From: Legionella birminghamensis | GTDB taxonomy: Bacteria; Pseudomonadota; Gammaproteobacteria; Legionellales; Legionellaceae | Length of the DNA stretch: 64,000 nucleotides | Assembly (NCBI RefSeq): GCF_900452515.1 | Contig: NZ_UGNW01000001.1 | Span: forward strand, 2,604,001-2,668,000 | Direction: 5' to 3' | Shown: piece after piece, positions 53,524-62,500 of the stretch | Layout of the letters: the number at the start of each line of letters is the position of its first letter | Position numbering within the stretch: position 1 is the first letter of the stretch | Program-made: the position numbers and the translations under genes | The notes under the pieces: generated by a model | Seen by the model: the letters and a program-made list of their open reading frames with translations, nothing else | Told to the model about the DNA's origin: nothing | The model's database searches: none

Positions 53524-55191
53524 ATGGGCGAATCTCGTCTAGCTTATATTTTAAAGCGGATTAAGCGTATTTTTCTGCCGCCAACGGATGTCCACGAGCC
53601 GCAGACGCCGATGATTATTGAAAAAGATAGAAGAATACCTCTTCGTGATGGAGTTCATATCAGCGTTAATATTTATCGCCCGGATGATAACCAATCCCAT
53701 CCGGTCATTCTCTGCTTCCATCCTTATAATAAAGATCAACTGCCCAAAAAATCTTTTCTGGGAAAGTACCAGCCTTTAAAACCCTATCGCTTCATGCGTC
53801 AGCCATCCAGCTCAAGCTTCTCTTCCCTAACCGGCTGGGAAGCGCCTGACCCTGATTTCTGGGTAAAAAATGGCTATGTATTGATTAATGGTGATATGCG
53901 TGGCGCAGGTAAATCAGAGGGCAAACTCGACTTGCTCAGCGATACCGAAGCGATGGATTATTATGAACTGATCGAATGGGCAGCTGATCAACCCTGGTCC
54001 AATCGAAAAGTGGGCTTAAATGGTGTGTCTTATCTTGCACTAAGCCAGTATCGGGTTGCCGCTTTACATCCACCCCATCTCGCCGCCATTTGTCCCTGGG
54101 AGGGATTTAGCGATATCTATAAAGACCTCGCCCGCCCAGGAGGAATCCGTGAGGACGGCTTCTACCTTTTTTGGACAAAAATGCTAAAACCAGAAATGCG
54201 GGACATGCAGCTCAAACAGATTACCCGGGACAGCTGGTGGCAAAGCCAGGTACCGGATATCAAACGCATTGAAGTGCCCGCCCTCATCTGCGGCAGTTTT
54301 TCGGATCAATCACTGCACACCCAGGGTTCATTCCGCTTATATCAGGAAATCCAGTCAAGACATAAATGGTTATATACGCATCGCGGGGGTAAATGGTCGA
54401 CTTATTACAGTACGGATGCTTTAAAAACACAACTGGATTTTTTTGATTATTTCCTGAAGGATAAAGCCAATGGCTGGATGTCCGCACCGCGTGTCCGGCT
54501 TGAAGTACGGACAAGCCGCAATAAGATACATAGTATCACCCCGCATAGCGATTGGCCCTTAAAGGAAACCCAGTGGCTGCCTCTGTATCTGCAACCTCAA
54601 CTGCAAATACTTCAAGTCAATGAATTGGAAACTAAGCAGTTACAGGAGTTTTCACTGACAGACGGTAATCTGCAATTTAGTTATACCATACCCTTTGATT
54701 TACAGATTATTGGGCCCATGAAGCTTAGGCTTTGGTTAGAGTTAATCGATTGCAAGGATATGAATCTTTTCGCAGGGATCCGCAAATTTCATCAGAATGA
54801 AGAAGTGTTTTTTGAAGGAAGTTATGGCTTTGGTCTCGATATAGTAAGTAAAGGCTGGCAGAAAGTATCCCTTCGCAAAATTAATGAAGAAGAGAGCCTT
54901 CCCTGGCAACCTGAGCATCGCTTTCTGGAGCAGCAATTTCTAAAACCGGGTGAAGTGGTCTGTGTTGAACTATCTCTTCTTCCTTCTGCTACGTTTTTTC
55001 ATAAGGGGGATGAGCTGCGGCTTGAATTACGGGGAAACTGGTTTTTTAAACAGAATATTCTTTTATCACAATTGAGTAAATATGAACCGAGCCAGGCAGG
55101 GATCTGCCGCATTCACTGCGGCGAGGAGTATGACAGTTGTTTATTAATTCCCTTGCTCAAACCCTTTAAATCTAAAGATAGTGGAGAATAG
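53524..55191 (+). CDS. CocE/NonD (S15 family) alpha/beta hydrolase
   Basis: 555 residues, no signal peptide. The N-terminal alpha/beta-hydrolase domain has IPLRDGVHISVNIYRP, the oxyanion region NGDMRGAGKSEG and the nucleophile in GVSYLALSQ. Likely catalytic Asp and His are in SFSDQSLH and YTHRGGKW. The C-terminal jellyroll (about 320-555) is typical of CocE and X-Pro dipeptidyl peptidases. The substrate is probably an ester or peptide bond; unknown. The next gene starts 2 bp after the stop. Confidence 0.85.
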   Translation: MGESRLAYILKRIKRIFLPPTDVHEPQTPMIIEKDRRIPLRDGVHISVNIYRPDDNQSHPVILCFHPYNKDQLPKKSFLGKYQPLKPYRFMRQPSSSSFSSLTGWEAPDPDFWVKNGYVLINGDMRGAGKSEGKLDLLSDTEAMDYYELIEWAADQPWSNRKVGLNGVSYLALSQYRVAALHPPHLAAICPWEGFSDIYKDLARPGGIREDGFYLFWTKMLKPEMRDMQLKQITRDSWWQSQVPDIKRIEVPALICGSFSDQSLHTQGSFRLYQEIQSRHKWLYTHRGGKWSTYYSTDALKTQLDFFDYFLKDKANGWMSAPRVRLEVRTSRNKIHSITPHSDWPLKETQWLPLYLQPQLQILQVNELETKQLQEFSLTDGNLQFSYTIPFDLQIIGPMKLRLWLELIDCKDMNLFAGIRKFHQNEEVFFEGSYGFGLDIVSKGWQKVSLRKINEEESLPWQPEHRFLEQQFLKPGEVVCVELSLLPSATFFHKGDELRLELRGNWFFKQNILLSQLSKYEPSQAGICRIHCGEEYDSCLLIPLLKPFKSKDSGE

Positions 55192-55193
55192 TC

Positions 55194-56060
55194 ATGTCCT
55201 ATGCACAACGCTTCCAGGCCGGCTGGCAATTTCTAAAGGCCTGTTTTCGTTTTCTGGTAAAAAACCCCAGCCTGCTTATCCTTCCAATTTTCAGCATGCT
55301 GGCTGTCATTATTGCTATTGCCAGCCTGTTCATCAGTTCATTTTTTGAACTCAATATTGTTGTTCACCTTTATCAGAATGAAAAGCCGCTGTTCTTTGCC
55401 TGCCTTATTCTTTTTTACTTTTTATTGACCTTTATCATTATTTTTTTCAATGCCTCTCTAATAGACTGCGTCCTTCAGCGCCTGCAGGGTCAAAAGATGA
55501 ATATTTTTCAGGCCATGGCCAGCACGCTTAAAAAAATAGGACCTTTACTGGGTTGGGCTTTGATTAGCGCCACCATTGCCGCCTTTTTCAATTTCCTCGA
55601 ACGAAGCCACAGTACAATCGCTGATATTCTGAGCGCTATTTTTGGATTTTCATGGTCAGTGGTTACCTATTTTGTCTTGCCTGTTATGGTTGCTGAAAAT
55701 GTGGGACCGATTGCCGCCATTAAGCAATCGATTCATCTTTTGGGCAAAGGATGGCGCAAATTACTAATCGTCAACTTTCTCCTCTTTCTGATTATTGCTG
55801 TAATCGTTGCTATCAGTTGTTTTCTGGCCGAGCTTTTCAAACTGCAGATTCAATCAGGCGGCGGATTCACCTTGGCAGCGGGACTGATTTTTTTCGGATT
55901 ATGGCTGATTATCAACACCACCTTTAATGCCATTTTTAATAGTGCTTTATATCTCTATATTAAAGGTGAACACCCTATTAATTTTGACGGTAGTGTCATA
56001 CGGGACATGATAATCAATAAAAATAATAATAAATTGCCTGAAGATCTTAAACGGTCCTAA
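55194..56060 (+). CDS. DUF6159-like polytopic membrane protein
   Basis: 288 residues with six membrane helices. The start YAQRFQAGWQFLKACFRFL and LIDCVLQRLQG, then the MVAENVGPIAAIKQSIHLLGKGW block resemble DUF6159 integral membrane proteins of unknown role. It sits 2 bp after the S15 hydrolase stop, so the two are translated together; they may act on the same lipid or peptide substrate, which is an inference. Confidence 0.75.
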   Translation: MSYAQRFQAGWQFLKACFRFLVKNPSLLILPIFSMLAVIIAIASLFISSFFELNIVVHLYQNEKPLFFACLILFYFLLTFIIIFFNASLIDCVLQRLQGQKMNIFQAMASTLKKIGPLLGWALISATIAAFFNFLERSHSTIADILSAIFGFSWSVVTYFVLPVMVAENVGPIAAIKQSIHLLGKGWRKLLIVNFLLFLIIAVIVAISCFLAELFKLQIQSGGGFTLAAGLIFFGLWLIINTTFNAIFNSALYLYIKGEHPINFDGSVIRDMIINKNNNKLPEDLKRS

Positions 56061-56092
56061 ATTTACAAAACTGAACTCATTCCGTTTGTCAA

Positions 56093-56125
56093 ATTAATAA
56101 TCTGTTAAGCTTCTTTAGGTAAAAT
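56093..56125 (+). promoter_or_regulatory. PmrA-like box and -10 for the ankyrin gene
   Basis: ATTAATAAT (56093-56101), CT, GTTAAGCTT (56104-56112), seven bases, TAAAAT (56120-56125). TTAA half-sites repeat with 11-bp period. The same layout, with the same 7-bp gap to the -10, occurs before the 1372-residue effector candidate. Confidence 0.5.
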
Positions 56126-56156
56126 TCACTGGTATTGTTAATTAGTGAGTTCGACA

Positions 56157-58142
56157 ATGCCTAAATCCATCCTTGTTTTTGCTCAATGTGCCAATCCTAA
56201 TGCCAAAGGTGATTATATGTTGGCAGTGCAGATTGTCCAGGATCTGGCCCGTGAGCTAGTTCATAATAATCCGGAAAATTTCGAATTGGTGCTCACCTCA
56301 ACGCGCGAAAACATGCATCATTATGAAAAATTGCGCGGCACTATTATGGATAATAAAATAACCTTGGTAGGGATGTTGCAAGCCACCGCTATTCCATTGG
56401 AAGATCTGGTTGGATCCGAAAGGCAGGTAGTCGCTTTTATTGACGCCAATCGCTGCAAAGTTGCCCCCGATGAACTGATGCTGGAAATTATTGATCCGGA
56501 ATCAAAATATGTCTATGCAGGAGCAGCCAACAAACCGGATTTCTCAGATCTATTCACACAGATTGCAATTAGAGAAAAAGTCCGTTTAAATCAGCCTAAA
56601 TTATTCAATTATATTCCTTCGTCACAACAGCTTTTTAATTCCTGCGGAATGAGTACTAGCAGCCTGGGTTTACCTTCCATACCCAATAAGGATGAGCTTG
56701 CCCCTCTCACCTCAGACCAACAAACCCTGATTCCCAAAACGGCTTATGGATTTGCCTATCTTAATAGTTTGGGGGATGATCAACAGAACCTCGGAATAAT
56801 CCGCAATTATCTTGAAATAACCGGCCATCACAATTTTGTATTAATAGGCAATTTTTCCTATATGGACATTTCCACTTTTCAAAAGGAAATGAAGTACATT
56901 TTATCAAAAAACGGCTCAACCTATATAGGAACTATTCACACCTATCAAAGTATTGAGAATAATGTAATGAGGGAGATGGTATCCAATACTCATGGAGATT
57001 TAGTAGCCACTACAGGCGTTCAAAGTACGCTTGAGGTTATTGCTGAGCAGAAACTGCCTTTTTATCAGGATTTATCAGGTAATGAGCGTTTTGTCGCCAG
57101 TTATCTGGCTGCCATAAAATCACTTTTAACCAGAGAACTGATTGAACCCAATTATTTAAAACTGGCTATTGAAGTCACAGAACTGCTTTTTGCTGATAAA
57201 CCTCTAAATATTGCAAATCAACAGAAATTGCAGTCTCATCTGGCTATCAACTCACTCTGTAACCGCATCAAGAATGCTAACAGTCAACTGCTTGCCAATG
57301 CCCAAGGTAAACTGGCTCCTCGTTTGCTAAGCTTCATCACGCAATCGAATCCAGACCAATCGAAAGACTTACAGGCTCAATGTGACAGCGCCCGCCTTAA
57401 TCTGCGGAAAACTGGCGAGGCGGTCAATCCCGTTACCGATCAGGCATTGCGACGCGCAGCCACCTGGGGCAAGACATTTGAATTAAAAGTATTGCTAAAA
57501 TCCCTGAGATCCCAACCGGCTCTCATCGATGCAGCAGATCCACAGTTTCAACGCTCAGCCCTGCTTTGGGCAGTTGTAAAAACCAATGCCACTTGCATGC
57601 GTTTATTGTTGAAGTCTGGAGCCAATGTTAATCATCAGGATGCTGATCAATTAAGCGCGGCTCATCATACAGTTAACTTGAAAAGAAAAGATTTGCTTGA
57701 AATTTGTATCAAGGAAGGGGCTAACCTCAATCTGAAAGACAAGAAAGGATGGAGCCCTCTTCATTATGCGGCTTCCAAGAATTTCGAAGAAATAATTGCA
57801 TGCCTTATCAAAGCCGAGGCGGATCTGAATATTGCAGACATTAATGGCGATACGCCGCTTCATTTAGCATCAAAAGGCAGACGAAAACAAGCAATTAAAC
57901 TGCTGGCCGAAGCAGGCGCTGATTTGCATTGCAGGAATGCCGAAGGCCTTTCTATTTCCGACGACTCCTGGACAGTCACCTTTATGGCCGACAATTGCAT
58001 TCTGCCAGTTAAACCGTCTGCCACAGTCCCGACTATGTTCAGTGAGGGCGAGCCGGAAGAGGATGTGAATGACGAGTTCTTCGACGATTTAGAGCCTGTT
58101 GAGCAACGTAAGAATTGTGAGGTTAAGTGTTTGATTCAGTAA
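56157..58142 (+). CDS. Ankyrin-repeat protein with C-terminal CaaX box, candidate effector
   Basis: 661 residues from ATG 56157 (a GTG four codons upstream is possible). The N-terminal ~400 residues resemble no family I know; they contain Rossmann-like strands (SILVFAQCANPNAKGDY; FVLIGNFSYMD). Residues about 428-598 hold five ankyrin repeats, clearest in GWSPLHYAASKNFEEIIACL and GDTPLHLASKGRRKQAIKLL. The acidic tail (DEFFDDLEPVE) ends in C-L-I-Q, a CaaX motif with Gln last, the pattern for host farnesylation. Legionella AnkB is lipidated this way. No signal peptide; a PmrA-like box lies upstream. Confidence 0.8.
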   Translation: MPKSILVFAQCANPNAKGDYMLAVQIVQDLARELVHNNPENFELVLTSTRENMHHYEKLRGTIMDNKITLVGMLQATAIPLEDLVGSERQVVAFIDANRCKVAPDELMLEIIDPESKYVYAGAANKPDFSDLFTQIAIREKVRLNQPKLFNYIPSSQQLFNSCGMSTSSLGLPSIPNKDELAPLTSDQQTLIPKTAYGFAYLNSLGDDQQNLGIIRNYLEITGHHNFVLIGNFSYMDISTFQKEMKYILSKNGSTYIGTIHTYQSIENNVMREMVSNTHGDLVATTGVQSTLEVIAEQKLPFYQDLSGNERFVASYLAAIKSLLTRELIEPNYLKLAIEVTELLFADKPLNIANQQKLQSHLAINSLCNRIKNANSQLLANAQGKLAPRLLSFITQSNPDQSKDLQAQCDSARLNLRKTGEAVNPVTDQALRRAATWGKTFELKVLLKSLRSQPALIDAADPQFQRSALLWAVVKTNATCMRLLLKSGANVNHQDADQLSAAHHTVNLKRKDLLEICIKEGANLNLKDKKGWSPLHYAASKNFEEIIACLIKAEADLNIADINGDTPLHLASKGRRKQAIKLLAEAGADLHCRNAEGLSISDDSWTVTFMADNCILPVKPSATVPTMFSEGEPEEDVNDEFFDDLEPVEQRKNCEVKCLIQ

Positions 58143-58227
58143 TATTTCACGATAAGCTCTCACGAATCCTTGCGGCATGCGATCACGAGTGCATTGCCCA
58201 AAGATTCTAAGGAACGGCGCCGACCGC

Positions 58228-58384
58228 CGAAGCCCCGCGGCTTCGACCGCGGGGCCCATGCCTGTTGAAGTAGCATGGTCGTCAGACAAGTTTCAATGTT
58301 GCTATAACAGGTAGTCATAAACAAGTGTCCTTAACATTAAATTGGCTTCGTGTGGGCCCCGCGGTCGAAGCCGCGGGGATTCGA
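58228..58384. repeat. GC-arm element, complete copy
   Basis: Left arm CCGAAGCCCCGCGGCTTCGA then CCGCGGGGCCCATG (58227-58260), core 58261-58350, right arm GTGTGGGCCCCGCGG then TCGAAGCCGCGGGGATTCGAT (58350-58385). The core keeps the AACAAGTG..TTAA..ATTAAATTGGC pattern in diverged form. A remnant TTGTGTAGATACTTTGGGTC arm follows at 58403-58422. It fills the 327-bp gap before the GNAT gene. Confidence 0.85.
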
Positions 58385-58469
58385 TAGCTTTATTTCAAAT
58401 GCTTTGTGTAGATACTTTGGGTCTTAGACTTGGGATGGACTGACCGCTTGAAGCGGTACGTGTAGGATA

Positions 58470-58889
58470 TCAAAAGTCCTTCCGCAGATAATACCGATCA
58501 TGCTTTAAAAGATAGGCCTTGATTTCTGCAATCAACTGATAACCTTGCTTTAAGTAAAAATCCAAAGCCTGAAAATCAAAGGTATCGACAAACACAGCGG
58601 CAAGCTTCTGCTGGCGCGCATACTCATCAACCACACGCATAATGCCCGACCCTACTCGCTGTTGTCGAAATGACTCTTCAACCCATAAAATATCAATATA
58701 AGCTGCATCACTATGAACCCAAAGGGTAGCGCCGCCAATAACTTTATTGTTCTCATCTCTAGCAAAAACACTGCAATTAACTGCTTTTTCGCCCAAATGC
58801 GCCACATTAAAATCAATGATGCCCTTTCTCAAAACACTATTATCGACTTCTGAGGGTTTAAGTTCCAAATCAATGCTAATATTCGCCAT
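58470..58889 (-). CDS. GNAT family N-acetyltransferase
   Basis: 139 residues. The strand-helix order, GGATLWVHSDAAYIDILWVEE and the acetyl-CoA-binding RQQRVGSGIM (about 83-92) identify the fold; AVFVDTFDFQALDFYLKQGY is the usual C-terminal block. The substrate is unknown. It diverges from the Smr gene over a short AT-rich gap. Confidence 0.88.
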   Translation of the reverse strand: MANISIDLELKPSEVDNSVLRKGIIDFNVAHLGEKAVNCSVFARDENNKVIGGATLWVHSDAAYIDILWVEESFRQQRVGSGIMRVVDEYARQQKLAAVFVDTFDFQALDFYLKQGYQLIAEIKAYLLKHDRYYLRKDF

Positions 58890-58993
58890 ATAAACCCTGT
58901 ATAATTAAAGAGTAATAAAACAAGAATACTCTTGGTAGCTTATAGATATCAAGCGCAGAAAACCCCTAAGACGTATCCGGCGAGGCTTAATCC

Positions 58994-59548
58994 ATGGCTG
59001 AAGACAATTTATCAGATGAAGACAAGGAACTGTTCCGAAAAGCAATGCAATCAGTTAAGCCGCTTCGTCAATCGAATAAAAAAATCAGCACTTACAAAAA
59101 ACCAGCACCTGTGCCCTCAAGGCCCCAAGCCCCCTTTACCCGAGCCGAACCAACTGTTTTCCTGTCGGATTCCTATCGGGAAGAATTACCAAGCGACGCA
59201 GTTTTATCCTGGACTGCCCACCCCATCCCCGCAAAACGGATGCGCGAATTGAAAAGCGGGCTTATCAGTATTCAGGGAAGGCTCGACTTGCATGGCAAAA
59301 GCCCTGATGCAGCCCGTGAAGCATTAATAGAATTTATTAGGAGGCAAACTCAATCAGGGCATCGCGGCTTATTGATTATTCATGGAAAAGGGGGTTTACG
59401 TGGAGAAAAGCCGATATTGAAAAATCTGGTCAACTACTGGCTGCCGCAGCTGCCCACAGTACTGGCTTTTCATAGTGCCCTGGCAAAAGATGGCGGCCAT
59501 GGCGCAGTCTATGTACTGTTGAAAAAAATGAGTAAGTCTCAAAATTAA
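58994..59548 (+). CDS. Smr-domain protein
   Basis: 184 residues: a charged, proline-rich N-terminal half, then a Smr (MutS2 C-terminal) domain with LDLHGKSPDAAREAL (about 97-111), LIIHGKGG (130-137) and a final GGHGAVYVLLK. Stand-alone Smr proteins nick DNA or cleave RNA; the E. coli relative SmrB acts on collided ribosomes. The assignment SmrA versus SmrB is not secure. Confidence 0.85.
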   Translation: MAEDNLSDEDKELFRKAMQSVKPLRQSNKKISTYKKPAPVPSRPQAPFTRAEPTVFLSDSYREELPSDAVLSWTAHPIPAKRMRELKSGLISIQGRLDLHGKSPDAAREALIEFIRRQTQSGHRGLLIIHGKGGLRGEKPILKNLVNYWLPQLPTVLAFHSALAKDGGHGAVYVLLKKMSKSQN

Positions 59549-59615
59549 TACACTAATCATTGAATTTATATTGATAAACGCTTACCATCAGCCCAAAGTT
59601 ATAAATCCTGACATC

Positions 59616-60251
59616 ATGAGTAAACAACCCATAATTATTGGCATTTCCGGACCCTCTGCTTCCGGTAAAAGCCTACTTGCAAATACTATTGTAAATGAAC
59701 TTGGATCCGAGCAAGTGGTCGTTATTTCTGAGGATGCTTATTATAAAGATAATAGTCATCTGCCGTTTGCCGAACGCGAAAAAATTAATTACGACCATCC
59801 GGATGCATTTGATCATGCCTTGCTTTGCGAGCATTTAAAACTGTTACGCCGATCAGAAACGGTTAATATTCCTATTTATTCGCACTCCAAACACATCCGT
59901 TTGCCAGAGACCAGACATGTTGGCCGACATGCCATTATTGTTCTCGAAGGGATATTATTATTTTCGGACAAAGCGCTGCGTGAAATTATGGACATCCGTA
60001 TTTTCATGTCGACCCCGCTCGATGTTTGCCTTACCCGCCGGCTAAAGCGTGATGTGGTCGAACGGCATCGTTCATTTGAGTCAGTGGTTCATCAATATGA
60101 AACCACGGTCAGACCCATGTATTTGCAGTTTATAGAACCGTCCAGCCGTTATGCTGACATTATTGTTCCCCGCGGCGGAGAGAATCGAATTGCAATCGAT
60201 ATGATTCAGGCAAAAATGCGTGAGCTGCTGGCCATGCATAATAATGAATAA
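59616..60251 (+). CDS. udk: Uridine kinase
   Basis: Phosphorylates uridine and cytidine in pyrimidine salvage. 211 residues from ATG 59616 (E. coli 213). P-loop GPSASGKS (12-19), ISEDAYYKD, the [10 protein letters not shown] substrate block and [17 protein letters not shown]. The upstream in-frame start at 59571 has no ribosome site and adds residues not found in the family. fabI follows 11 bp later. Confidence 0.95.
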   Translation: MSKQPIIIGISGPSASGKSLLANTIVNELGSEQVVVISEDAYYKDNSHLPFAEREKINYDHPDAFDHALLCEHLKLLRRSETVNIPIYSHSKHIRLPETRHVGRHAIIVLEGILLFSDKALREIMDIRIFMSTPLDVCLTRRLKRDVVERHRSFESVVHQYETTVRPMYLQFIEPSSRYADIIVPRGGENRIAIDMIQAKMRELLAMHNNE

Positions 60252-60262
60252 AGGAGAGTCTT

Positions 60263-61051
60263 ATGGGTTTTTTAAACGGCAAAAAAGCATTGATTGTCGG
60301 CCTCGCCAGTAATCGCTCGATCGCCTATGGAATTGCCAAAGCATTTCATGAGCAGGGAGCCGAACTGGCTTTCACCTACCAAAATGAAAAACTGCAGGGC
60401 CGCGTAGAGTCCATGGCTGCTGAGTTCAACTCGAAATTAACTTTCCCCTGCGATGTAGCCAATGACGTACAGGTCAATGCCGTATTTGAGCAATTGGGCA
60501 GTCACTGGGATAAGCTGGATATTCTGGTTCATTCAGTTGCTTTCGCACCTGCGGATCAGATTAGCGGTGATTTCATTGAGTCCTGTAATCGGGAAGGCTT
60601 TCGTATTGCGCATGATATCAGCGCCTACAGCCTCGTAGGTCTTGCAAAAGCTGCCCTGCCGATGATGGAAGGTACACAGGGATCCATTATTACCCTGAGC
60701 TATTATGGCGCCGAAAAAGCAGTACCTAATTACAATGTAATGGGCATTGCCAAAGCCAGTCTGGAAGCTTCCGTACGTTATCTGGCTGCCAGCCTGGGCC
60801 GTCGAGGGCTAAGGGTGAATGCCATTTCTGCCGGTCCAATTAAAACCCTGGCAGCAGCGGGTATCAAGGACTTTCGCAAGATGCAGAACGCTTATGCGAA
60901 TACAACCCCGTTAAAGCGAAATGTAACTGCTGAAGAAGTAGGTAATACAGCCGCATTTTTAGCCTCCTCCTTATCTTCAGGTATCACTGGTGAAGTGATC
61001 CATGTAGATGCCGGCTACCATGCGGTTTCAATGTCAAACCTGGAAGAATAA
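60263..61051 (+). CDS. fabI: Enoyl-[acyl-carrier-protein] reductase FabI
   Basis: Last step of fatty-acid elongation. 262 residues with [13 protein letters not shown] at the NAD site, SVAFAP, the active-site pattern Y-x6-K in YNVMGIAK (with [11 protein letters not shown] before it), and [14 protein letters not shown]. The start ATG 60263 has AAGGAG. It is probably co-transcribed with udk. A hairpin repeat follows the stop. Confidence 0.96.
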   Translation: MGFLNGKKALIVGLASNRSIAYGIAKAFHEQGAELAFTYQNEKLQGRVESMAAEFNSKLTFPCDVANDVQVNAVFEQLGSHWDKLDILVHSVAFAPADQISGDFIESCNREGFRIAHDISAYSLVGLAKAALPMMEGTQGSIITLSYYGAEKAVPNYNVMGIAKASLEASVRYLAASLGRRGLRVNAISAGPIKTLAAAGIKDFRKMQNAYANTTPLKRNVTAEEVGNTAAFLASSLSSGITGEVIHVDAGYHAVSMSNLEE

Positions 61052-61064
61052 ATCCTATCGTAGC

Positions 61065-61082
61065 CTGGGCTGTAAAGCCCGG
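61065..61082. repeat. GGGCT-GTAA-AGCCC hairpin after fabI
   Basis: CTGGGCTGTAAAGCCCGG, the same hairpin as at 21482-21530. Possible weak terminator. Confidence 0.6.
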
Positions 61083-61119
61083 CATTATCGTCACCCTCCT
61101 CCCCCAATTGTAAAGAATG

Positions 61120-61147
61120 TTGTATTTTTCTTCATCTTGTGTAAAAT
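61120..61147 (+). promoter_or_regulatory. Candidate mltA promoter, near-leaderless
   Basis: TTGTAT (61120-61125), 16-bp spacer, TAAAAT (61142-61147). The transcript would start around 61154, next to the ATG at 61155, which has no ribosome site, so the mRNA may be leaderless. Confidence 0.4.
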
Positions 61148-61154
61148 TACCACG

Positions 61155-62495
61155 ATGAAAAGAAAGCTAATTTATATAATTGTTACAACACTTGGTGTTT
61201 TTGGAAGTGCGCTTGGTTTTTTACCCCACAAAGGGCTGCGGGATCTCTCATTTGTAACACAGGCGAGCTTTATCCTGCCTATTCCCGATACCAAATTTTC
61301 CACCCACATGCCCTTGATTAAAGCACCGCTGGCCAAAGCACAGGCCAATCAAAAGCCTGCTATCCCTATGGTCGTTAACAAGCTGGCAATCAAGCAAATT
61401 CCCTTTCACCAATTACCCGGCTGGGAAGATGCAGATGTCAAAAAATCACTGACCGCTTTTAAAAAATCCTGTGAAACATTTCTTAAGAAAGACCCGCAAC
61501 ATCCGGTAGGGTCAACACAGATTGATTTGAAAGCCAAAGACTGGCAACCGGCCTGCAGAGCGGCACTGTCTATCGATGCCGCCTACGAGGAAGACGCTCG
61601 GCAGTTTTTCGAAAAATGGTTTTATCCCATTGAGTTTGGCAAAAAAGAACCCGTAAAAGGGGTATTCACCGGTTATTACACACCACAGGTAAAAGGAAGC
61701 CTCACCCGCTCCCAAAAGTATAATACTCCTATTTATGGTCTACCCAATGATTTACGATGGAAACGAAATACTTATTATACCCGTGAACAAATTGATAAAG
61801 GGGTATTAAATCACAAAGCGCCAGTCATTGCCTGGATTAACAGCCCTGTTGATCGCTTGTTTTTGGAAATTGAAGGAGCGGCAGTTGTCAAATTAAATAC
61901 CGGTAAGGATCTTTATCTCAGCTATGCAGGCGAAAATGGCGCACCCTATACCTCTGTAGGCAGTGTCCTGATAAAAAAAGGTATTATGAATAAGGATAAT
62001 GCCTCCAAAAAAGCAATTAAGCGCTATCTATCCAACAACCCGAATAAGGTCAATCCGATTCTTCACCAGAATAAGTCTTTTGTATTTTTTCAGAATCTGA
62101 AAAAGAAAGCTGCGCTTGGCGCTCAGGGGATGGCATTGACACCGGGCTATTCACTGGCAATTGATCGCAAATGGATCCCGCTTGGCGCCCCCCTGTGGTT
62201 GGTAACCAAAGTACCTGATCAAAATGAACAGCAACAGAAACAATTCAAACGTTTAATGATTGCACAGGACACTGGAGGAGCAATTCGCGGACTCGTGCGA
62301 GGGGACATTTACTGGGGAGCCAGTGAAAAAGCTGCTTATCTCGGTGAGCACATGAAAAACCAGGGCCGCTATTGGCTGCTGCTGCCTAAACACGCAGTGC
62401 ATAAAATACAGTACAATTATTTTTCTACCAAAGTTAAATTAGTTGTCCAGGCTTTAAAGCATTGGCCTGCATGGATTAAGCACTCAATAAGATAG
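61155..62495 (+). CDS. mltA: Membrane-bound lytic murein transglycosylase A
   Basis: Cleaves peptidoglycan to 1,6-anhydro-muropeptides. 446 residues from ATG 61155: an N-terminal membrane segment (about 5-22) without a lipobox cysteine, unlike the E. coli lipoprotein. The MltA domain (GVFTGYYTPQVKGS, EIEGAAVVKL, SYAGENGAPYTSVG) and a C-terminal 3D domain with the catalytic Asp in AQDTGGAIRG complete it. The frame is open back to 61008, inside fabI, but this is not used. Confidence 0.93.
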   Translation: MKRKLIYIIVTTLGVFGSALGFLPHKGLRDLSFVTQASFILPIPDTKFSTHMPLIKAPLAKAQANQKPAIPMVVNKLAIKQIPFHQLPGWEDADVKKSLTAFKKSCETFLKKDPQHPVGSTQIDLKAKDWQPACRAALSIDAAYEEDARQFFEKWFYPIEFGKKEPVKGVFTGYYTPQVKGSLTRSQKYNTPIYGLPNDLRWKRNTYYTREQIDKGVLNHKAPVIAWINSPVDRLFLEIEGAAVVKLNTGKDLYLSYAGENGAPYTSVGSVLIKKGIMNKDNASKKAIKRYLSNNPNKVNPILHQNKSFVFFQNLKKKAALGAQGMALTPGYSLAIDRKWIPLGAPLWLVTKVPDQNEQQQKQFKRLMIAQDTGGAIRGLVRGDIYWGASEKAAYLGEHMKNQGRYWLLLPKHAVHKIQYNYFSTKVKLVVQALKHWPAWIKHSIR

Positions 62496-62500
62496 GGAAT

